Origin: Streptomyces sp. NBC_01288
Lineage (GTDB): Bacteria > Actinomycetota > Actinomycetes > Streptomycetales > Streptomycetaceae
Direction: 5' to 3'
Length of the DNA stretch: 64,000 nt
NCBI RefSeq assembly: GCF_035982055.1
Contig: NZ_CP108427.1
Coordinates: 5,207,001 to 5,271,000 of the forward strand
The notes under the pieces are model-generated. The model was not told the origin of the DNA and ran no database searches. It was given only the letters and a program-made list of their open reading frames with translations. Of the stretch, positions 56,067 to 64,000 are shown piece after piece. The translations under genes were made by a program, and so were the position numbers. Position 1 is the first letter of the stretch; every line of letters begins with the position of its first letter.

Positions 56067-57566
56067 ATGCCCAGTGCAGAACTGACGCCCACGAGCGTGC
56101 ACGAGCCGGATCCGGTACGGCCGACCAAGGACGATGAGGTCGCCGCCGCAGGGAGTGAACTGATCGGTGGCCCCATCGGGCGGCGCGCTCTCCTGGGGGC
56201 GTCCTGGTGGACTCCCGTACGGGTCGTCGCACTGGTGGCGATCGGCATGTTCGCCCTCGGCCTGGTCCAGAAGGCGCCCTGCTACACCAGCGGTTGGTTC
56301 TTCGGGGCCAGCTCGCAGTACACGCACGCGTGCTACTCGGACATCCCGCACCTCTACCAGGGGCGCGGTTTCGCCGACGGTCTCGTGCCGTACTTCGACA
56401 AGCTGCCCGGTGACATGCAGTACCTCGAATACCCGGTGCTGACCGGTGTGTTCATGGAGGTGGCCGCCTGGCTCACGCCCGGTAGCGGCAGCATCCAGCA
56501 CCAGGAACAGTGGTACTGGATGGTCAACGCCGGGATGCTGATGGTGTGCGCGGCCGTCATCGTCGTCTGCGTCAGCCGTACGCACGCCCGTCGGCCCTGG
56601 GACGGTCTGCTGGTCGCCCTGGCGCCCGCCTTCGCGCTGACCGCCACCATCAACTGGGACCTGCTGGCGGTCGCTCTGACGGCCGCGGCGATGCTGATGT
56701 GGTCGCGGGGCCGTTCCCTCGCGTTCGGCGTCCTGTTGGGCCTTGCCACGGCCGCCAAGCTGTATCCCGTCTTCCTCCTCGGCCCGCTGTTCCTGCTCTG
56801 CTGGCGCGCGGGCAAGTGGCGGGACTTCGGGAAGGCGTTGGGCGGAACCGCCGTCGCCTGGCTGGCGGTGAACCTGCCGGTGATGCTCTTCGCCTTCGAC
56901 GGCTGGTCGAAGTTCTACACGTTCAGTCAGGAACGGGGCGTCGACTTCGGATCCTTCTGGCTGATCTTCGCCCAGAACTCCAGCGACCCGCTCAGCACCG
57001 ACACCGTCAACACGTTCGCCACGCTGCTGATGCTGCTGTGCTGCGCGGGCATCGCGGCGCTCACGATGACCGCCCCGCGCCGGCCGCGCTTCGCCCAGCT
57101 GGCCTTCCTGATCGTCGCGGCGTTCATCGTGACGAACAAGGTCTACTCGCCGCAGTACGTGCTGTGGCTGGTCCCCCTGGCGGTGCTGGCCCGGCCGAAG
57201 TGGCGGGATTTCCTGATCTGGCAGGCGTGCGAGGTGGCGTACTTCCTGGGGATCTGGTTCTACCTCGCGTACACGACCAGCGGAGACGCGCACAAGGGCC
57301 TGCCGACCGACGGCTACCACTGGGCCATCGGCCTGCACATCCTGGGCACGCTCTACCTGTGCGCCGTGATCGTGCGCGACATCCTCATGCCGGAGCGGGA
57401 TGTGGTGCGCCTGGCGGGCGACGACGATCCCTCGGGCGGGGTGCTCGACAGGGCGGAGGACGTCTTCGTTTTCGGGGCCGCGGCCCGTCCCGGGCGGCAC
57501 GCGGCCCCCTTCGACGGACCGCAGGTGGAGTGGGGCGGCGAGGGACCGGCCGACCGTTCGCTCTGA
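56067..57566 (+). CDS. GT87-like polytopic membrane glycosyltransferase candidate
   Basis: A protein of 499 residues with about 10-12 membrane helices. An N-terminal cytoplasmic part of about 45 residues is followed by TM1 and an outer loop with CYTSGWFFGASSQYTHACYSDIPHLYQGRGFADG (acidic residues as in GT-C enzymes), then LGLATAAKLYPVFLLGPL and NKVYSPQYVLWLVPL, hallmarks of GT87 polyprenyl-phosphate-dependent mannosyltransferases. The acceptor is unknown. ATG with AGGATG site; a second in-frame ATG lies 9 bp upstream. The C-terminal ~70 residues are cytoplasmic and polar. Confidence 0.8.
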   Translation: MPSAELTPTSVHEPDPVRPTKDDEVAAAGSELIGGPIGRRALLGASWWTPVRVVALVAIGMFALGLVQKAPCYTSGWFFGASSQYTHACYSDIPHLYQGRGFADGLVPYFDKLPGDMQYLEYPVLTGVFMEVAAWLTPGSGSIQHQEQWYWMVNAGMLMVCAAVIVVCVSRTHARRPWDGLLVALAPAFALTATINWDLLAVALTAAAMLMWSRGRSLAFGVLLGLATAAKLYPVFLLGPLFLLCWRAGKWRDFGKALGGTAVAWLAVNLPVMLFAFDGWSKFYTFSQERGVDFGSFWLIFAQNSSDPLSTDTVNTFATLLMLLCCAGIAALTMTAPRRPRFAQLAFLIVAAFIVTNKVYSPQYVLWLVPLAVLARPKWRDFLIWQACEVAYFLGIWFYLAYTTSGDAHKGLPTDGYHWAIGLHILGTLYLCAVIVRDILMPERDVVRLAGDDDPSGGVLDRAEDVFVFGAAARPGRHAAPFDGPQVEWGGEGPADRSL

Positions 57567-57600
57567 GCGAACAGTTGCCGACTGGGCGCGGAGAGGCCAC

Positions 57601-57640
57601 GCGAAAGGCCGTACACGGGACCTCCCGTGTACGGCCTTTC
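57601..57640. terminator. Bidirectional terminator
   Basis: 18-bp perfect stem (57601-57618 with 57623-57640) and a 4-nt loop, with T-runs inside both arm ends. It separates the convergent GT87-like and racemase-like genes. Confidence 0.9.
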
Positions 57641-57657
57641 GGCTGTTCCGGAGTGGC

Positions 57658-58689
57658 TCAGCAATCCACGATGCGGTCGAACTGCGTGGTGGTGTGCCGC
57701 AGATGGGCCACCAGTTCCTCGCCCACCTTCGGCTCGGCCGCCTCCACCGGTACGAACAGAATCGAGACCTGCATGTGCGGCGGCTCGGCGAACCAGCGCT
57801 GCTTGCCGTCCCAGACGAACGGAGAAAGGTTCCGGTTGACCGTGGCGAGGCCGGCGCGGGCGACGCCCTTGGCGCGCGGCATGACGCCGTGCAGCGCCTT
57901 GGGGGCCTCCAGGCCCACCCCGTGCGACGTACCGCCCGCCACGACCACCAGATAGCCGTCCGAGGCCGCCTTCTGCTGCCGGTAGCCGAAGCGGTCGCCC
58001 TTGGAGACCCGGGTGACGTCCAGGACCGCTCCGCGGTACTCGGTCGCCTCGTGGTCCCCCAGCCACAGCCGGGTGCCGATACGGGCCCGGAAGCGGGTCT
58101 GCGGGAACTGCTGCTGCAGCCGGGCCAGTTCCTCGGCCTTGAGGTGGCTGACGAACATCGTGTGCAACGGCAGCCGGGCGGCCCGCAGACGGTCCATCCA
58201 GCCGATGACCTCCTCGACGGCGTCCGAGCCGTCGGTGCGGTCCAGCGGGAGGTGGATGGCGAAGCCCTCCAGGCGCACGTTCTCTATGGCGGAGTGCAAC
58301 TGCGGCAGTTCCTGCTCGCTCACGCCGTGACGCTTCATCGAGGACATCACCTCGATGACCACGCGGGCGCCCACGAGGCCGTACACGCCGTCGATGGACG
58401 ACACCGAGCGGATGACCCGGTCCGGCAGCGGAACGGGCTCCTCGCCGCGGCGGTACGGCGTCAGCACCAGCAGGTCACCGCCGAACCAGTCCTTGATCCG
58501 GGCGGCCTCGTACGTCGTGCCGACGGCGAGGACGTCCGCGCCGAGCCGCGTCGCCTCCTCCGCCAGCCGCTCGTGCCCGAAGCCGTAGCCGTTGCCCTTG
58601 CAGACCGGGACGAGCCCCGGGAACTGCCCGGCAACGTGCTTGTGATGCGCCCGCCAGCGCGCGGTGTCGACGTAGAGCGTGAGCGCCAT
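57658..58689 (-). CDS. Alanine racemase-like PLP protein, divergent
   Basis: A protein of 343 residues with the fold-type III barrel pattern. The PLP lysine is Lys31 in VCKGNGYGFG (KANAYGHG in Alr); RIGTRLWLGD (204-212) corresponds to the RPGIxLYG strand. The canonical C-terminal IGYADGxxR motif that supplies the second catalytic Tyr is replaced by AGGTSHGVG (251-259), and the VCMDQ motif is not recognisable. It may be a non-canonical racemase, an epimerase or a PLP-binding non-enzyme. It lies 83 bp downstream of femX on the same strand, suggesting a wall-precursor role. ATG start. Confidence 0.75.
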   Translation of the reverse strand: MALTLYVDTARWRAHHKHVAGQFPGLVPVCKGNGYGFGHERLAEEATRLGADVLAVGTTYEAARIKDWFGGDLLVLTPYRRGEEPVPLPDRVIRSVSSIDGVYGLVGARVVIEVMSSMKRHGVSEQELPQLHSAIENVRLEGFAIHLPLDRTDGSDAVEEVIGWMDRLRAARLPLHTMFVSHLKAEELARLQQQFPQTRFRARIGTRLWLGDHEATEYRGAVLDVTRVSKGDRFGYRQQKAASDGYLVVVAGGTSHGVGLEAPKALHGVMPRAKGVARAGLATVNRNLSPFVWDGKQRWFAEPPHMQVSILFVPVEAAEPKVGEELVAHLRHTTTQFDRIVDC

Positions 58690-58772
58690 GGCCGGACCTG
58701 GAACCTTTCGGGTGGCTGCGGTGTATCAGAAGTATGGAAGCTGTCGACGTTATCGAAGCGAGGACCGTGAGG

Positions 58773-59894
58773 TCAGCGGCGCGACATGTAGATGTCGAGC
58801 GCCTTGTGGAGCAGCTTGTTGAGCGGGAAGTCCCACTCGCCGAGGTACTCGGCGGCCTGCCCGCCGGTGCCCACCTTGAACTGGATCAGACCGAAGAGGT
58901 GGTCGGTCTCGTCCAGCGAGTCGGAGATGCCGCGCAGGTCGTAGACGGTGGCGCCGAGCGCGTAGGCGTCGCGGAGCATCCGCCACTGCATCGCGTTCGA
59001 GGGCCGGACCTCACGCCCGATGTTGTCGGAGGCGCCGTAGGAGTACCAGACGTGTCCGCCGACCACGAGCATCGTCGCCGCCGACAGGTTCACCCCGTCG
59101 TGCCGGGCGAAGTACAGCCGCATCCGGTTGGGGTCCTCGGTGTTGAGGGCCGTCCACATGCGCTGGAAGTACGACAGCGGGCGGGGCCGGAAGTGGTCGC
59201 GCAGCGCGGTGATCTCGTACAGCCGCTGCCATTCCTCAAGGTCGTGGTAACCGCCCTGGACGACCTCGACACCGGCTTTCTCGGCCTTCTTGATGTTGCG
59301 GCGCCACAGCTGGTTGAAGTTCTTGTGGACCTCTTCGAGGGAGCGGTTCGCCAGCGGCACCTGGTAGACGTAGCGCGGCTGGACGTCGCCGAAGCCCGCG
59401 CCGCCGTCCTCACCCTGCTGCCAGCCCATACGGCGCAGCTTGTCGGCCACCTCGAAGGCGCGCGGTTCGATGAAGTCGGCCTCGATGTCCCGCAGTCGCT
59501 TCACATCGGGGTTCTGGATGCCGGCCTTGATGGAGACGGCCTCCCAGCGCCGGATGATGACCGGCGGGCCCATCTTCACCGAGAAGGCGCCCTGGTGCTT
59601 GAGGTGGGCCAGCATCGGCTGGAGCCAGTCGTCCAGATTCGGCGCGAACCAGTTGATGACCGGGCCCTCGGGCAGATAGGCCAAGTAGCGCTTGATCTTG
59701 GGGAGTTGGCGGTAGAGCACCAGGCCCGCGCCGACCAGCTCGCCGGTCTTCTCGTCGATCCAGCCGAGGCTCTCGGAGCGCCACTCCGCCTTCACATCAG
59801 CCCAGGCCGGGACCTGCATGTGGCTCGCCGAGGGCAGGCTCTGGATGAATGCCAGATGCTGCTCACGGCTGATGGTCCTCAGGGTCAGGCTCAT
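58773..59894 (-). CDS. femX: FemX peptidoglycan bridge aminoacyltransferase
   Basis: A protein of 373 residues with two GNAT-like folds of the FemABX family, which uses glycyl-tRNA to add the first bridge residue to lipid II in the LL-diaminopimelate-containing wall of Streptomyces. Characteristic segments: LAYLPEGPVINWF, VHKNFNQLWRRNIKKAEKAGVEV, and VYDLRGISDSLDETDHLFGLIQFKVGTGG near the C-terminus. FemX is reported essential in S. coelicolor. ATG start; the coiled-coil arm of staphylococcal Fem proteins is absent. Confidence 0.93.
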   Translation of the reverse strand: MSLTLRTISREQHLAFIQSLPSASHMQVPAWADVKAEWRSESLGWIDEKTGELVGAGLVLYRQLPKIKRYLAYLPEGPVINWFAPNLDDWLQPMLAHLKHQGAFSVKMGPPVIIRRWEAVSIKAGIQNPDVKRLRDIEADFIEPRAFEVADKLRRMGWQQGEDGGAGFGDVQPRYVYQVPLANRSLEEVHKNFNQLWRRNIKKAEKAGVEVVQGGYHDLEEWQRLYEITALRDHFRPRPLSYFQRMWTALNTEDPNRMRLYFARHDGVNLSAATMLVVGGHVWYSYGASDNIGREVRPSNAMQWRMLRDAYALGATVYDLRGISDSLDETDHLFGLIQFKVGTGGQAAEYLGEWDFPLNKLLHKALDIYMSRR

Positions 59895-60073
59895 TCGGGG
59901 CGCTCCTCGGGCTGGGGTGTCCCCATGGGTACAGGGGCTCCGGCTCTCGCGCCGAAGCCTACTGCGCCTTACGAGCGCCCCGACTGGGCGTATGCAACCT
60001 TCGCCTCGGCCTGTTGGCCGCCAAGGCGTTCCGTGCTGTTTTACGCGGAGTTCGGACTGTGGCGTCCGTCCCG

Positions 60074-60388
60074 TCAGTTGATGACGCCGCCGAACAGGCC
60101 GCCGTGTGCCATGCCGAGGAAGAATCCGACGCTCGCGGCACCGAGACCCAGGATCAGTCCGAAGCGCTCCCTCGTCGTCTCGGAGATCCACTGCCCGTAC
60201 GCACCGGTGAGGATCCCCACCAGGCCGGCCCAGGAGCTGAGCAGATGCAGGTTGTGGAAGAAGCCCGTGATGAACGCCGTCAGCCCGAGCACCAGGGTCA
60301 CCGCGAGCAGCGTGTCCTGGAGCGGATGAGGCTTGCCGTCGGTGGCGAAGAGAGAACCGGCGGTGTTGGGTCGCAATGCCTGTGCCAT
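60074..60388 (-). CDS. Small polytopic membrane protein
   Basis: A protein of 104 residues with about three hydrophobic helices (TLLAVTLVLGLTAFITGFF, WAGLVGILTGAYG and FGLILGLGAASVGFFLGMA). Ends LFGGVIN. ATG with a very good AGGAGGTG ribosome site. No family function known. It lies upstream of femX on the same strand with a 179-bp gap. Confidence 0.78.
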   Translation of the reverse strand: MAQALRPNTAGSLFATDGKPHPLQDTLLAVTLVLGLTAFITGFFHNLHLLSSWAGLVGILTGAYGQWISETTRERFGLILGLGAASVGFFLGMAHGGLFGGVIN

Positions 60389-60664
60389 GTGGCACCTCCT
60401 GCGGAAGGCGGCGCATCGTCGCGCCGGACGCACCCGATGTGTACAGATTGACGCTCTCCGCCACCGGATTTCAACCGGAAGCCGGTGTGCGGGTACTCTG
60501 TATCCTCTGCACTGGTGTCTGCCCATGCCACGACCCGGAATCCCCACGAGGGGCATCCGATGTCAGTGGCGGCTGTTTTACTGGCACACACTGTTGCTTA
60601 CGCATCACAACCCTCCTGCCACGGATCGACCGTGGCCGCTGAGTCCAAAGGAGGTGGGTTCCAC
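60389..60664. promoter_or_regulatory. Divergent region with rpsF promoter
   Basis: 276 bp before rpsF. On the plus strand a -10-like TACTCT lies at 60494-60499, with no strong -35. The rpsF ribosome site AAAGGAGGTGG at about 60648-60658 is nearly the full anti-Shine-Dalgarno complement. Confidence 0.5.
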
Positions 60665-60955
60665 ATGCGTCACTACGAGGTGATGGTCATCCTCGACCCC
60701 GATCTGGAGGAGCGCGCTGTCTCCCCCCTGATCGAGAACTTCCTCTCCGTCGTCCGTGAGGGCAATGGAAAGGTCGAGAAGGTCGACACCTGGGGCCGTC
60801 GTCGTCTCTCGTACGAGATCAAGAAGAAGCCCGAGGGCATCTACTCGGTCATCGACCTGCAGGCCGAGCCTGCGGTCGTCAAGGAGCTCGACCGCCAGAT
60901 GAACCTGAACGAGTCGGTCCTCCGGACCAAGGTCCTCCGCCCCGAGACCCACTGA
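60665..60955 (+). CDS. rpsF: 30S ribosomal protein S6
   Basis: A protein of 96 residues with [37 protein letters not shown] and an end [14 protein letters not shown]. First gene of the conserved rpsF-ssb-rpsR-rplI operon. Confidence 0.98.
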
Positions 60956-61032
60956 GCATCCAGCTCAGCTGATCTCGGGATTCGAGTAGCAGCACCAAGC
61001 AGCCAGCAGCAAACCCGCCGAGAGGTTCCCCC

Positions 61033-61647
61033 ATGGCAGGCGAGACCGTCATCACGGTCGTCGGCAATCTTGTCGACGACCCCGAGCTGCGCTTCACCCC
61101 GTCCGGTGCGGCGGTCGCGAAGTTCCGTGTCGCGTCCACTCCCCGCACCTTCGACCGCCAGACGAACGAGTGGAAGGACGGCGAAAGCCTCTTCCTCACC
61201 TGCTCGGTCTGGCGTCAGGCGGCGGAGAACGTCGCGGAATCGCTCCAGCGAGGCATGCGCGTCATCGTGCAGGGCCGGCTGAAGCAGCGGTCCTACGAGG
61301 ACCGTGAGGGCGTCAAGCGCACGGTCTACGAACTGGACGTCGAGGAAGTCGGCGCCAGCCTGCGCAGTGCCACGGCCAAGGTCACCAAGACCGCCGGTGG
61401 CGCTCGCGGTGGCCAGGGCGGCGGTTTCGGCGGCGGCAGTGGCGGTGGCGGTGGCCAGGGTGGCGGCGGCTGGGGTGGAAACTCCGGCGGCGGTCAGCCG
61501 GCCGGCGGCGCTCCCGCCGAGGACCCGTGGGCCACCAGCGCTCCTGCCGGTGGAAACCAGGGCGGCGGCGGTGGCGGCTGGGGTGGAAACTCCGGCGGCG
61601 CCAGCGGTGGCGGTGGCGGCGGCTACTCGGACGAACCCCCCTTCTAG
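61033..61647 (+). CDS. ssb: Single-stranded DNA-binding protein
   Basis: A protein of 204 residues. OB fold at 1-115 (ETVITVVGNLVDDPELRFTPSG, LFLTCSVWRQAAENVAESL), a long Gly-rich linker (about 118-195) and the conserved acidic tip DEPPF that recruits partner proteins. Located between rpsF and rpsR, which marks it as the housekeeping SSB. Confidence 0.98.
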   Translation: MAGETVITVVGNLVDDPELRFTPSGAAVAKFRVASTPRTFDRQTNEWKDGESLFLTCSVWRQAAENVAESLQRGMRVIVQGRLKQRSYEDREGVKRTVYELDVEEVGASLRSATAKVTKTAGGARGGQGGGFGGGSGGGGGQGGGGWGGNSGGGQPAGGAPAEDPWATSAPAGGNQGGGGGGWGGNSGGASGGGGGGYSDEPPF

Positions 61648-61704
61648 GCCCTTGGGCCGAGGGTGGGTCGTACCCACACTTCTTGATCACACAGGAGATA
61701 CACC

Positions 61705-61941
61705 ATGGCGAAGCCGCCTGTGCGCAAGCCGAAGAAGAAGGTCTGCGCATTCTGCAAGGACAAGGTCCAGTACGTGGACTACAAGGACACGAACATGCTG
61801 CGGAAGTTCATTTCCGACCGTGGCAAGATCCGTGCCCGCCGCGTGACCGGCAACTGCACGCAGCACCAGCGTGACGTCGCCACGGCTGTGAAGAACAGCC
61901 GTGAGATGGCGCTGCTGCCCTACACCTCCACCGCGCGATAA
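61705..61941 (+). CDS. rpsR: 30S ribosomal protein S18
   Basis: A protein of 78 residues. KKKVCAFCKDKVQYVDYKDTNMLRKFISDRGKI keeps a Cys pair (CAFC), so this may be the zinc-containing form, the expected one near ssb. Ends PYTSTAR. Confidence 0.97.
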   Translation: MAKPPVRKPKKKVCAFCKDKVQYVDYKDTNMLRKFISDRGKIRARRVTGNCTQHQRDVATAVKNSREMALLPYTSTAR

Positions 61942-61959
61942 GGGAAGGGTGACCGACTA

Positions 61960-62406
61960 ATGAAGATCATCCTCACCCACGAGGTCTCCGGCCTCGGTGC
62001 CGCGGGCGACGTCGTCGACGTCAAGGACGGTTACGCTCGCAACTACCTGATCCCGCGGAAGTTCGCTATCCGCTGGACCAAGGGTGGCGAGAAGGACGTC
62101 GAGCAGATTCGTCGTGCTCGCAAGATCCACGAGATCCAGACCATCGAGCAGGCCAACTCCGTGAAGGCCCGGCTCGAAGGCGTCAAGGTTCGTCTGGCCG
62201 TCCGCTCCGGCGACGCCGGTCGTCTCTTCGGTTCCGTCACCCCGGCCGACATCGCTTCCGCGATCAAGGCTTCCGGTGGCCCCGAGGTCGACAAGCGTCG
62301 TATCGAGCTGTCTGCCCCGATCAAGACCCTGGGCGCCCACGAGACGTCCGTGCGTCTGCACCCCGAGGTTGCCGCCAAGGTCAACATCGAGGTCATCGCA
62401 GCCTGA
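61960..62406 (+). CDS. rplI: 50S ribosomal protein L9
   Basis: A protein of 148 residues: N-terminal MKIILTHEVSGLGAAGDVVDVKDGYARNYLIPRKFA, the long connecting helix and the C-terminal domain LFGSVTPADIASAIKASGG. Last gene of the operon, followed by a strong terminator. Confidence 0.98.
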   Translation: MKIILTHEVSGLGAAGDVVDVKDGYARNYLIPRKFAIRWTKGGEKDVEQIRRARKIHEIQTIEQANSVKARLEGVKVRLAVRSGDAGRLFGSVTPADIASAIKASGGPEVDKRRIELSAPIKTLGAHETSVRLHPEVAAKVNIEVIAA

Positions 62407-62429
62407 TCGCTGCACTCGGCACAGCTGAG

Positions 62430-62463
62430 AGAGGGGCCGCACCCGTTGGGGTGCGGCCCCTCT
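62430..62463 (+). terminator. Terminator after rplI
   Basis: 15-bp perfect stem (62430-62444 with 62449-62463) and GTTG loop, ending in CTGCTG. Confidence 0.88.
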
Positions 62464-62529
62464 GCTGTGTCCGGGAGGGCGGGACGTCGGGCCGGCGTGC
62501 AGGGTTGGGGACGCCGTTCCGTCGCGCAT

Positions 62530-62595
62530 GTTTCACGTGAAACGCGACAGTGCGGCGGGCAGTGTTTCACGTGAAACCGGTGTTTCACGTGAAAC
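62530..62595. other. parS: Cluster of three parS sites
   Basis: Perfect GTTTCACGTGAAAC at 62530-62543, 62564-62577 and 62582-62595 (centres 34 and 18 bp apart), between the rplI terminator and the stop of the MATE gene. The densest parS cluster in the window. Confidence 0.95.
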
Positions 62596-62597
62596 GG

Positions 62598-63935
62598 TCA
62601 GCGGGTCGCGCCCGTCACGACCCAACGTCCCGAGCGGGCCCGCAGCAGGAGGGTCAGCATGCGGACCGTCATCATCAGGGTCATCGCTCCCCAGAGTGCG
62701 GTCAGTCCGGCGCCGAGGGTCGGTACGAGCAGGGCCACCGGAGCGAAGGCCGCCAGGGTCACCACCATGGCCCCGGCGAGATACGGCCCGTCACCCGCGC
62801 CCATCAGTACCCCGTCGAGGACGAAGACGACACCGCAGATCGGCTGGGAGAGCGCGACCATGATCAAGGCGGGCAGGGCGGTGTCCTTGACGGTGGGGTC
62901 GCTGGTGAATAGAGGGAGGAAGAGCGGGCGGGACAGGATCACCAGGAGACCGAGCACCACTCCGACGGCGATCCCCCACTGCACCATGCGACGGCAGGCG
63001 GCGCGGGCGCCCGCGGGATCGTCCGCGCCGAGGTAGCGCCCGATGATGGCCTGTCCCGCGATCGCGATGGCGTCGAGTGCCATGGCCAACAGCGACCACA
63101 GGGACAGGATGATCTGATGGGCGGCGATGTCGGCGTCCCCGAGGCGGGCCGCGACGGCCGTGGCGATCAGGAGGATCGCTCTCAGGGAGAGCGTGCGTAC
63201 GAGGAGAGGTACGCCGGCCTGGGCCGAGGCTCGTATCCCTGCCGCATCCGGGCTGAGGGAGGCGCCGTGTCGGCGGGCTCCGCGGACGACCACGACGAGA
63301 TACACGGCAGCCATGCCCCACTGGGCGATGACGGTGCCCCAGGCGGAACCGGCGATGCCGAGGTCGGCGCCGTAGACGAGCCCTACGTTGAGGACGCCGT
63401 TGGCGACGAAGCCTGAGACGGCGACGTAGAGCGGTGTCTTGGTGTTCTGCAGTCCGCGCAGGACTCCGGTGGCGGCGAGGACGATCAGCATGGCCGGGAT
63501 GCCGATGGAGGAGATCCGCAGATAGGTCGTCGCGTAGGGGGCGGCGGTGTCCGAGGCGCCGAAGAGGCCGACGAGGGCGGGTGCCGAGGGGAGGACGACG
63601 GCTATGACGGTGGCGCCGATCAGCAGGGCGAGCCAGATGCCGTCCATGCCCTGGCGGATGGCGGCTTGGAGATCACCGGCGCCGACACGTCGGGCGACGG
63701 CCGCAGTGGTGGCGTAGGCGAGGAAGACGAAGACGCTCACGGCTGTCGTCAGGAGGGCGGATGCTACTCCGAGTCCGGCGAGTTGTGCCGTGCCGAGATG
63801 GCCGACGATCGCGCTGTCGGCCATGACGAAGAGGGGCTCGGCGACGAGTGCGCCGAAGGCCGGGACGGCCAGCATGACGATCTCTCGGTCGTGCTGTCGT
63901 CGGGTGGCCCTGGTGGCCGCGGGAGCCTGTGTCAT
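62598..63935 (-). CDS. MATE family (DinF-like) multidrug exporter
   Basis: A 12-TM protein of 445 residues. MATE patterns near the start (IVMLAVPAFGALVAEPLFVMADSAIVGHLGTAQLAGLGVAS) and in the second half (LGDADIAAHQIILSLWSLLAMALDAIAIAGQAIIGRYLGADD). Exchanges cations for organic compounds; the substrate is unknown. ATG start preferred over a GTG two codons earlier; no clear ribosome site. A one-mismatch DnaA box (TCGTCCACA, 63950-63958) lies just upstream. Confidence 0.92.
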   Translation of the reverse strand: MTQAPAATRATRRQHDREIVMLAVPAFGALVAEPLFVMADSAIVGHLGTAQLAGLGVASALLTTAVSVFVFLAYATTAAVARRVGAGDLQAAIRQGMDGIWLALLIGATVIAVVLPSAPALVGLFGASDTAAPYATTYLRISSIGIPAMLIVLAATGVLRGLQNTKTPLYVAVSGFVANGVLNVGLVYGADLGIAGSAWGTVIAQWGMAAVYLVVVVRGARRHGASLSPDAAGIRASAQAGVPLLVRTLSLRAILLIATAVAARLGDADIAAHQIILSLWSLLAMALDAIAIAGQAIIGRYLGADDPAGARAACRRMVQWGIAVGVVLGLLVILSRPLFLPLFTSDPTVKDTALPALIMVALSQPICGVVFVLDGVLMGAGDGPYLAGAMVVTLAAFAPVALLVPTLGAGLTALWGAMTLMMTVRMLTLLLRARSGRWVVTGATR

Positions 63936-64000
63936 GAGCACTAATCTAATCGTCCACAGGTAAGAGATGCAATTGCTTTGTGACCCTTACCTCTGATCTC

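Overview
This window is the origin-proximal core of a Streptomyces-type chromosome. The evidence is the very high GC with strong third-position GC, frequent GTG starts, and a gene order matching the region around oriC in Streptomyces coelicolor: pknB, srtE, crgA, gyrA, gyrB, recF, dnaN, oriC, dnaA, rpmH, rnpA, yidC, parAB, trxBA, sigM, murJ, inoA, femX, rpsF, ssb, rplI. I see no insertion sequence, prophage, CRISPR array or rRNA operon. Almost everything is ordinary conserved core sequence, so novelty is more likely in small genes, regulatory sites and unusual family members than in an acquired island.

Layout. 1-11 kb is a growth and division block: the end of a class B penicillin-binding protein, PknB with four PASTA domains, three class E sortases interleaved with pabA and a 53-residue membrane protein, a DUF881 protein, CrgA, a rhomboid protease and a cyclophilin. 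11-17 kb holds tRNA-Ala and tRNA-Ile flanking an HTH gene, a tail-anchored Ser/Thr kinase, an unknown surface protein and small membrane proteins. 17-30 kb is the replication block, transcribed away from oriC on the minus strand: dnaN, gnd, recF, a DUF721/DciA-like gene, gyrB, gyrA and a DUF3566 gene. oriC lies at about 27.04-27.62 kb with a dense set of DnaA boxes, and dnaA follows it. 30-36.4 kb is the plus-strand rpmH-rnpA-yidD-yidC-jag-rsmG-parA-parB series.

36-47 kb carries a GNAT gene, then, on the minus strand, DUF6049 - murJ - pseudokinase - sigM - anti-sigma - trxB - trxA, where trxB has a clear SigR-type promoter. This is the same neighbourhood as mycobacterial Rv3909-Rv3914, except that the pseudokinase is a separate gene rather than fused to MurJ. 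47-64 kb holds a CCA-adding/poly(A)-polymerase-type nucleotidyltransferase, an LppU/SCO3897-like protein, an MFS transporter, inositol-1-phosphate synthase with a PadR regulator and a clear operator, a bifunctional PBP, a GT87-like membrane protein, an alanine-racemase-like protein, FemX, rpsF-ssb-rpsR-rplI, and a MATE exporter.

Two site systems overlay the genes. There are 12 perfect parS sites (GTTTCACGTGAAAC) plus two one-mismatch copies; many lie in or beside transcription terminators, and two encode the same peptide, VSRET, inside ParA and the anti-sigma factor. DnaA boxes occur at oriC, at the dnaA promoter, in the parA leader and in a four-box cluster after crgA. The most interesting leads are the parS/terminator composites, the extra-oriC DnaA boxes, the detached MurJ pseudokinase, and the racemase-like protein next to FemX that lacks a catalytic tyrosine motif.
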